From an uncultured Collinsella sp. (GTDB lineage Bacteria; Actinomycetota; Coriobacteriia; Coriobacteriales; Coriobacteriaceae), in assembly GCA_938036665.1 (NCBI GenBank), contig CALHWR010000152.1, positions 1 to 10,593 on the forward strand: 10,593 nucleotides of DNA, given 5' to 3'. The translations under genes were made by a program, and so were the position numbers. Under the pieces are notes generated by a model that had not been told where the DNA came from, made no database searches, and was given only the letters and a program-made list of their open reading frames with translations. Shown piece by piece: positions 6,227 to 10,593 of the stretch; position 1 is the first letter of the stretch; every line of letters starts with the position of its first letter.

Positions 6227-7087
6227 TTACAAGTCGAGCCTGCCCTGGGGGTCGGTGAATCCGTCTGTACCCTCCTTGAGCTTTTTCTCGTCTGCTTTCA
6301 CGCGACGTTCGAGCTTCTTTGTATCTTCGGCAGGCGGTAGGTTCTCGGGTACAATTCCGCGGTCGATGAGGCTGCCACGCACGCTTGTGTTGTTCTCGAC
6401 GTGCTCTTGCTTGATCTGGTCCAGACCGTACAGGTCGTGTTCCTCGGCGTTGAAGGCCGTCATCGAGTTCGTAAGGTCCTTTGCTTTGATGAGAACATCG
6501 GCTAGCCTGTCCGCCAATGCCGAGCTCTTGGATACGCCGAGCTGTTGCTTCATTTCCGCCGTGCTTCTGCCGCCGAATAACGCTTCATCGCCCTTCGACT
6601 TGATGATCGCGAATCCTTTGGAGTCCACGCCGCGTTTGAACGCAATACCCGAGAGCTGTTTCTCTGAATCAGATAGCGAGTGGCGCGCCTGCAAGCGCTG
6701 AATCTCTGCGAAGCGCTGCTCTATGAGCTCTTGGCGGCGCGTCTGCACGGCGAAGTACGCCTGTGCGAGCGCGATTTCTTGCTTGTTTGAATCTCCGTTC
6801 TGGGCGATTAAATAGCATGCATAGCGCGTAAGTTTGTAGTCTTTAACTGCGCGAGCGGCGACACCGGCAGTTACCATTTTCGTGGTGTCACGAAAATGGG
6901 AATCAACTGGAGTTTTGTTTGTTTCGCACGAGACTTTTGCCCTCTTAACAACTTCGGCAAAGTTCTCCCATCGAGTGTACCCCATGGGTTCCATTAAATC
7001 GCGTGCGAGCCAATACTCAACGCCTTCTTCCACATTGGCGTAGCTATCAAGTTCGACACGCCACTTCTCGATATCTCTACTGTCCAT
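6227..7087 (-). CDS. dinD: DNA damage-inducible protein DinD
   Basis: A 286-residue DinD homologue. E. coli DinD (about 274 residues) is an SOS-induced protein reported to disassemble RecA filaments. The N-terminal part (about 1-110) is the BRO-N-like region: WLARDLMEPMGYTRWENF, then DSHFRDTTKMV and LTRYACYLIAQNGD, followed by AYFAVQTRRQEL, the most typical DinD signature. FGGRSTAEMKQQLGVSK (about 171-187) matches the second conserved block. The C-terminus is charged and probably helical. The ATG at 7087 has a very strong purine-rich site (GAGGAGGAGA) directly upstream. GC and third-position GC look lower than in neighbouring genes, and it lies beside a tRNA operon, consistent with acquisition by transfer. 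No clear LexA box was recognised. Identity is firm; the cellular role here is inferred from the family. Confidence 0.93.
   Translation of the reverse strand: MDSRDIEKWRVELDSYANVEEGVEYWLARDLMEPMGYTRWENFAEVVKRAKVSCETNKTPVDSHFRDTTKMVTAGVAARAVKDYKLTRYACYLIAQNGDSNKQEIALAQAYFAVQTRRQELIEQRFAEIQRLQARHSLSDSEKQLSGIAFKRGVDSKGFAIIKSKGDEALFGGRSTAEMKQQLGVSKSSALADRLADVLIKAKDLTNSMTAFNAEEHDLYGLDQIKQEHVENNTSVRGSLIDRGIVPENLPPAEDTKKLERRVKADEKKLKEGTDGFTDPQGRLDL
6874..6899. repeat. Perfect 11-bp inverted repeat inside dinD
   Basis: CCATTTTCGTG (6874-6884) and CACGAAAATGG (6889-6899) are exact reverse complements with a 4-base loop. It lies in codons of the conserved HFRDTTKMV segment of DinD. In dinD mRNA it would form a stable hairpin. 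Confidence 0.8.
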
Positions 7088-7115
7088 ATCTCCTCCTCGC
7101 TGGTCTATTGTCTAT

Positions 7116-7152
7116 GCGGGCTTTGCCCGCTCTGTATTCAGAATTAGGATAC
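7116..7152 (-). promoter_or_regulatory. Hairpin and imperfect palindrome in the dinD leader
   Basis: GCGGGC-ttt-GCCCGC (on +, 7116-7130) is a small GC hairpin about 30 bases upstream of the dinD ATG. Next to it, GTATTCAGAATTAGGATAC (7134-7152) is a 19-bp imperfect palindrome with matching ends. A dyad at this distance suits an operator for a damage-inducible gene, but it matches neither the E. coli CTG-N10-CAG box nor the GAAC-N4-GTTC box of many Gram-positives. Confidence 0.3.
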
Positions 7153-7170
7153 GCTGCCGTGCGGACACGA

Positions 7171-7206
7171 ATGGGCCCCGTGCCACTTCGAGTTCACGGG
7201 GCCCAT
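7171..7206 (-). terminator. GC-rich hairpin after the flavoprotein gene, without T tract
   Basis: A perfect 12-bp dyad: ATGGGCCCCGTG (7171-7182) and CACGGGGCCCAT (7195-7206); ACT/AGT inside the loop can add three pairs around TCG. It starts 42 bases past the flavoprotein stop, where a terminator is expected. On the - strand it is followed by TTCGTGTC rather than a T run, unlike the window's other terminators. It may block readthrough or RNA decay, or be a protein-binding dyad. Confidence 0.5.
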
Positions 7207-7248
7207 AGATATCGATTAGTTGTGTTTTGCTTTAGATAGGTGTCCAGT

Positions 7249-8775
7249 TTAATTCGCTCGATAGTGCGATCCGAGACTTTCGGTTCGCTTGCGCATGGCT
7301 TTGACCATTTCCTGTGCTAGTTGAATCTGCGATTGCAGGCGGGCGAGGGCTGCGATTTCGCTGTCATTGGCGTGTGGCTTGCTCAGCGCCGTTGCCTCGT
7401 CTTGCAGGCTTTCAAGCTGTTGCAGAGCCTTGGATAGACCTGCTTCGGTCCTGTTGATCATGCAATAGGTACTCATCGTGTGCTTAAGGCTGCGTGTCAG
7501 GCGTTCGGCATCTGTTGTGGCAATGCCGTACTGGGGGAGGGCGATATCCGCCTTCGGGGCCACCTCAGGTGCATTCTGTGCTGCCTGGGCTGCCGATGCG
7601 CCCGCGATGCGTCCGAACACGATGCCGTTGGCGCTTGACAAGCCACCAATGCGGTCGGCGCCGTGCATGCCGCCTGTCGCCTCACCGCAAGCGTAGAGGC
7701 CCTCAACGCCCGTGTGCGCGGTCTTATCGATCTTGATGCCGCCATTAGCGGCGTGGGCATACATCGCAACGCGCATCTCGTCAGTCGGGGCGATGCCGTG
7801 CTCGTCTTGCAGCCAGGTGGCAAAGGTCTGCACAAACTCTGGGACATCCTCGCGGGGGAAGTCGTAGTGGAGTGCCAGGCCTTCGACACCTGCCTGATCG
7901 ATGACGAGATCGATAGCGCGGGAGGCCAAGCGTGACGTGAAGGGACCATATCCAGAGCGCTGCTCGAGCAGGTCGTCCAGCTTGTTGTCGGCAATATCTA
8001 CCGGCTGGTCAACATGTACGTAGCGCCAGGTTTTCTCGTTGAAGACCAGGTTGCGCTTGGGCTCGATGAAGCCGGGCATCATCTGCATGAACTCTATATT
8101 AGTAAGTGTTGCGCCGTGCGCCAGCGCGATGGCCTGCGAGGAGCTGAGCACATCAGCCGACGTAAGGCTGCGCTCGAACAGGCCACCTGTGCCACCGGCT
8201 GCGATGATCGTGGCCTTGGCAGCAAAGGGCACGATTCGATTTTCGGTGAGGTCGTAGAGCACGGTTCCGGTTATTCTGCCGTTCGTGTCCTCAACAAGGT
8301 CGATAAGCTCATGGCGGGGGAGCAGACGAATGCCGAGCGACTCGAGCCGGGCCGTCAGAGCGTCCTCAAGGGGCTTGCGGGTGAGGCCGCGCCACATGCG
8401 CGTTTTGTGGTCAAAGCAGGGGATAAACTGCTTTTGCTGAGCGCTCTCAGCGCTTTGCGGACGCTGGAGCTCAACGCCCAGGTCTTGCTCGAGCCATTCA
8501 ATTGCCTGGGGAATGCCGTGCACAAACGTCTGGACAAGCTCGAGGTCGGCGACACCGCCGCCGACGGTCTGGATGGTGTCGATGAGGTCCTGCTCGTCGC
8601 CCTCGTCGACGGGGCCAATAAGGCCCAGACCCCAGGTGCCCGGGAAGAAGCTCGATCCACTCATAGTCTTGCCGGCGCTTGCCACAGCGACGGTTGCGCC
8701 CGTGCGTGCCGCTTCGAAGGCGGCGCAAAGGCCCGCAATGCCAGATCCAATTACCAGTACATCAGTCGATTCCAT
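7249..8775 (-). CDS. FAD-dependent oxidoreductase, fumarate reductase/L-aspartate oxidase-like
   Basis: A 508-residue flavoprotein of the fumarate reductase/succinate dehydrogenase/NadB superfamily. The N-terminus has the dinucleotide-binding fold VLVIGSGIAGLCAAFEAA (7-24). The second FAD segment is ATIIAAGGTGGLFE (188-201), and the C-terminal FAD block is GLYACGEATGGMHGADRIGG (359-378) with SSANGIVFGRIAG (380-392). No His is seen at the usual covalent-flavin position (SSFFPGTWG, 41-49), suggesting non-covalent FAD. R282, H341 and R375 align with active-site residues, but the usual QFHPT motif reads QMMPG (231-235). No signal peptide, heme motif or FMN domain is visible, so it appears cytoplasmic. 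The ATG at 8775 has GAAAGGA 5 bases upstream; an upstream in-frame start at 8832 does not match the family. No nadA or nadC is nearby, so a role in NAD synthesis is not supported. Substrate unknown. Confidence 0.85.
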   Translation of the reverse strand: MESTDVLVIGSGIAGLCAAFEAARTGATVAVASAGKTMSGSSFFPGTWGLGLIGPVDEGDEQDLIDTIQTVGGGVADLELVQTFVHGIPQAIEWLEQDLGVELQRPQSAESAQQKQFIPCFDHKTRMWRGLTRKPLEDALTARLESLGIRLLPRHELIDLVEDTNGRITGTVLYDLTENRIVPFAAKATIIAAGGTGGLFERSLTSADVLSSSQAIALAHGATLTNIEFMQMMPGFIEPKRNLVFNEKTWRYVHVDQPVDIADNKLDDLLEQRSGYGPFTSRLASRAIDLVIDQAGVEGLALHYDFPREDVPEFVQTFATWLQDEHGIAPTDEMRVAMYAHAANGGIKIDKTAHTGVEGLYACGEATGGMHGADRIGGLSSANGIVFGRIAGASAAQAAQNAPEVAPKADIALPQYGIATTDAERLTRSLKHTMSTYCMINRTEAGLSKALQQLESLQDEATALSKPHANDSEIAALARLQSQIQLAQEMVKAMRKRTESLGSHYRAN

Positions 8776-8960
8776 CGGATTCCTTTCTCGTCTGGCGCAT
8801 TGTCGCACGGGTGATCGGCAATGGGGCCGCAAAGACTCGGCAAATCGGTAAAGGGCAAATATGACAGGTGGGCGTCGTGGACGCTCTGACGCTCCATCTC
8901 ATCACATCTCGTATTTCGCCCCAACTGATATATCGGCATTAGCTATCCTGCGACAGCGCA

Positions 8961-8996
8961 AACAAAAAGAGCCGCTACCCGGGTGGGTAGCGGCTC
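8961..8996 (-). terminator. Intrinsic terminator of the scaffold/GGGtGRT operon
   Basis: A perfect 12-bp stem (8969-8980 with 8985-8996) and a 4-base loop. Read on the - strand, a TTTTTGTT run follows (8968-8961). It starts 35 bases after the GGGtGRT stop and separates this operon from the flavoprotein gene. Confidence 0.93.
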
Positions 8997-9031
8997 CAAA
9001 GCTCAACTATGTGAGCATCGCGCGGGCGCGA

Positions 9032-10036
9032 TTAGGCCTTGAGGGCCTCCTCGACGGCGACAGCGCAGGCGACGGTGGCACCGACCATGGGGTTGTTGCC
9101 CATGCCGATGAGACCCATCATGTCGACGTGCGCAGGCACGGAGGAAGAACCGGCGAACTGGGCGTCGGAGTGCATACGGCCCATGGTGTCGGTCATGCCG
9201 TAGGAGGCAGGGCCGGCGCCCATGTTGTCCGGGTGCAGGGTACGGCCAGTGCCGCCACCAGAAGCGACGGAGAAGTACTTCTTGCCAGCCTCGAGGCGCT
9301 CCTTCTTGTAGGTGCCAGCGACGGGGTGCTGGAAGCGCGTGGGGTTGGTGGAGTTACCGGTGATCGAGATGTCGACGTTCTCGTGCCACATGATGGCAAC
9401 GCCCTCGCGGACGTCATCGGAACCGTAGCAGTTAACGGCAGCGCGGGGACCATCGGAGTAGGGGATGGTCTCGACGACCTTGAGCTCGCCCGTGTAGTAG
9501 TCGAACTGGGTCTTCACGTAGGTGAAGCCGTTGATGCGGGCGATGATCTGAGCGGCGTCCTTGCCCAGACCGTTGAGGATAACGCGCAGCGGCTTCTTGC
9601 GAGCCTTGTTGGCGTTCAGAGCCAGGCCGATAGCGCCCTCAGCGGCGGCGAAGGACTCGTGGCCAGCCAGGAAGGCGAAGCACTCGGTGTCGTCGGAGAG
9701 CAGCATAGCGCCCAGGTTGCCGTGGCCCAGACCGACCTTGCGGTCCTCGGCGACGGAGCCGGGAACGGTGAAGGCCTGGATGCCCTCGCCGATGATGGCG
9801 GCAGCCTCAGAAGCGGTCTTGGCGCCACGCTTGACAGCGAGAGCGCAACCGAGGGTGTAGGCCCACTCGGCGTTCTGGAAGGCGATGGACTGGGTGTTGT
9901 TGACGATCTCACGCGGGTTGAAGCCCTTGTCGGTGCAGATCTGCAGAGCTTCCTCGAGGGAGGCGATGCCGTTGTCGGCGAGGCACTTGTTGATCTTGTC
10001 AGCGCGGCGCTCGTAACCTTCGAACGTAACAGTCAT
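9032..10036 (-). CDS. GGGtGRT-family protein
   Basis: A 334-residue protein of the GGGtGRT family, named for a motif present here as GGGTGRT at residues 260-266 and followed by LHPDNMGAGPASYG. Members occur mostly in anaerobic bacteria, commonly beside a NifU-like gene; their biochemical role is not established to my knowledge. Other conspicuous stretches are GHGNLGAMLLSDDTECFAF (104-122), LNGLGKDAAQIIARINGF (154-171), TGNSTNPTRFQHPV (226-239) and, near the end, MMGLIGMGNNPMVGATVAC (306-324). There are five Cys, at about 34, 64, 119, 203 and 324. No signal peptide or membrane segment is seen, so it is probably cytoplasmic. The start is well set: GGAGGG (10045-10050) lies 8 bases upstream, inside the 18-base gap after the scaffold gene. 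Codon use is strongly biased to G/C-ending codons, suggesting high expression. Confidence 0.92.
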   Translation of the reverse strand: MTVTFEGYERRADKINKCLADNGIASLEEALQICTDKGFNPREIVNNTQSIAFQNAEWAYTLGCALAVKRGAKTASEAAAIIGEGIQAFTVPGSVAEDRKVGLGHGNLGAMLLSDDTECFAFLAGHESFAAAEGAIGLALNANKARKKPLRVILNGLGKDAAQIIARINGFTYVKTQFDYYTGELKVVETIPYSDGPRAAVNCYGSDDVREGVAIMWHENVDISITGNSTNPTRFQHPVAGTYKKERLEAGKKYFSVASGGGTGRTLHPDNMGAGPASYGMTDTMGRMHSDAQFAGSSSVPAHVDMMGLIGMGNNPMVGATVACAVAVEEALKA

Positions 10037-10054
10037 AGTTATTTCCCTCCCTTT

Positions 10055-10593
10055 CTACTCGTGAACCGGGAACACGCTGGCGACGGAGTGAGTCTCCTCG
10101 TCGGTGCGCGGGTCGATGTACTTGGCAGCGTTCTCCCACTGACCATAGTGGCCCATAGCGCCAGCGATGGCCTCCTCGGGGGTCTTGCCGGCCTTGACGG
10201 CGTCGGTGAACTTGCCGAGGTTCAGGAACTCGAATGCGATGATCTCGTTCTTGTCGTTGAGAGCCATGCGGGTGACGTAGCCCTGAGCGAGCTCGAGGTA
10301 ACGAGCGCCCTTGGCCTTGGTGCCGAACATGGTGCCGACCTGAGAGCGAAGGCCCTTGCCGAGGTCGTCGAGGGAGGCGCCCACGGGCAGGCCGCCCTCG
10401 GAGAACGCGGTCTGGCTGCGGCCGTAAACGATCTGCAGGAAGATCTCGCGCATAGCAACGTTGATGGCGTCGCAGACGAGGTCGGTGTTGAGGGCCTCGA
10501 GGATGGTCTTACCGGGAAGGATCTCGGAAGCCATGGCGGCAGAGTGGGTCATGCCGGAGCAGCCGATGGTCTCCACCAGAGCCTCTTCGATGA
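10055..10593 (-). CDS. NifU/IscU-like iron-sulfur scaffold protein (5' end outside window)
   Basis: The last 179 codons of a gene running in from the right edge. The frame stays open to the window end; the GTG at 10576 is an internal Val, not the start. IGCSGMTHSAAMASEILPGK, followed by TILEAL, matches the NifU/IscU segment around the second cluster-binding Cys (family form GCGSAIASSS...GKT...EAL). The Cys in LVCDAINVAM falls where the third scaffold Cys is expected; the first would be upstream, outside the window. Beyond this core is a C-terminal extension absent from classical IscU: QIVYGRSQTAFSEGGLPVG, LGKGLRSQVGTMFGTKA and a final FPVHE, typical of versions paired with GGGtGRT proteins. 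It is the first visible gene of the operon, 18 bases ahead of its partner. Scaffold function is inferred from the Cys pattern. Confidence 0.85.
   Translation of the reverse strand, partial: IEEALVETIGCSGMTHSAAMASEILPGKTILEALNTDLVCDAINVAMREIFLQIVYGRSQTAFSEGGLPVGASLDDLGKGLRSQVGTMFGTKAKGARYLELAQGYVTRMALNDKNEIIAFEFLNLGKFTDAVKAGKTPEEAIAGAMGHYGQWENAAKYIDPRTDEETHSVASVFPVHE

Noticed and set aside
6119..7250. dinD as cargo of an integrative element with tRNA-Lys attachment repeats
   Set aside because: No integrase gene and no repeat of the tRNA-Lys 3' end were seen on the far side of dinD.
8014..8814. A 266-codon + strand frame opposite the flavoprotein gene
   Set aside because: Shadow of the flavoprotein gene. 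It has no motif, and the - strand gene has clear FAD-binding segments and a ribosome site.
8776..8960. Promoter or small gene in the gap upstream of the flavoprotein
   Set aside because: Several weak -35-like or -10-like strings exist but none with proper spacing. A 62-codon - strand frame there (8939-8751) runs into the flavoprotein start and has no ribosome site worth naming.
10055..10576. Scaffold gene starting at the GTG at 10576
   Set aside because: The frame continues to the window end, and this start would fall just before the first visible cluster-binding Cys, cutting the NifU-like fold.

Overview
The window looks like chromosomal DNA of a Coriobacteriia actinobacterium, most likely Collinsella or a close relative. 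This rests on GC-rich coding sequence with strong G/C preference at third codon positions, an actinobacterial-style Rho with a very long disordered arm, tRNA genes with encoded CCA, and a GGGtGRT protein paired with a NifU-like scaffold. The genus is an inference from recognition, not a measured result. Most of the window appears to be ordinary core chromosome. The gene dinD stands out by lower GC.

Layout. On the + strand, positions 1-1883 carry most of rho, cut at its 5' end by the window edge, followed by an intrinsic terminator (1921-1952). A 312-base gap holds that terminator, a good promoter (2031-2059) and a structured leader. Then come a membrane-anchored, acidic, low-complexity protein of unknown function (2196-3596) and a VanZ-family membrane protein (3604-4053). 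These two are probably one transcript and end at a perfect 17-bp bidirectional terminator. The - strand genes that converge on this terminator are a class I/II PLP aminotransferase (5804-4623) and, 17 bases behind it, the C-terminal half of a ROK-family sugar kinase (4605-4168), which looks like a remnant.

Divergent from the aminotransferase is a two-gene tRNA operon on the + strand, tRNA-His(GTG) and tRNA-Lys(CTT), with its own promoter and terminator. Beyond it, on the - strand, lie dinD (7087-6227), a fumarate reductase/L-aspartate oxidase-like flavoprotein (8775-7249), and a tight operon running in from the right edge: a NifU-like scaffold (partial) followed by a GGGtGRT-family protein (10036-9032) with a strong terminator.

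How the genes relate. There is no single pathway across the window. The clearest functional unit is the scaffold/GGGtGRT pair, whose role is not established; the NifU-like part suggests Fe-S or metal-cofactor handling. Rho, the tRNAs and the aminotransferase are housekeeping. The most interesting points are the unusual Rho (disordered arm before Rho_N and a primary RNA site without the usual aromatics), the scaffold/GGGtGRT operon, the flavoprotein lacking one family catalytic-site His, the ROK half-gene, and several clean inverted repeats, one of them inside dinD. I found no CRISPR array, insertion sequence or phage module.
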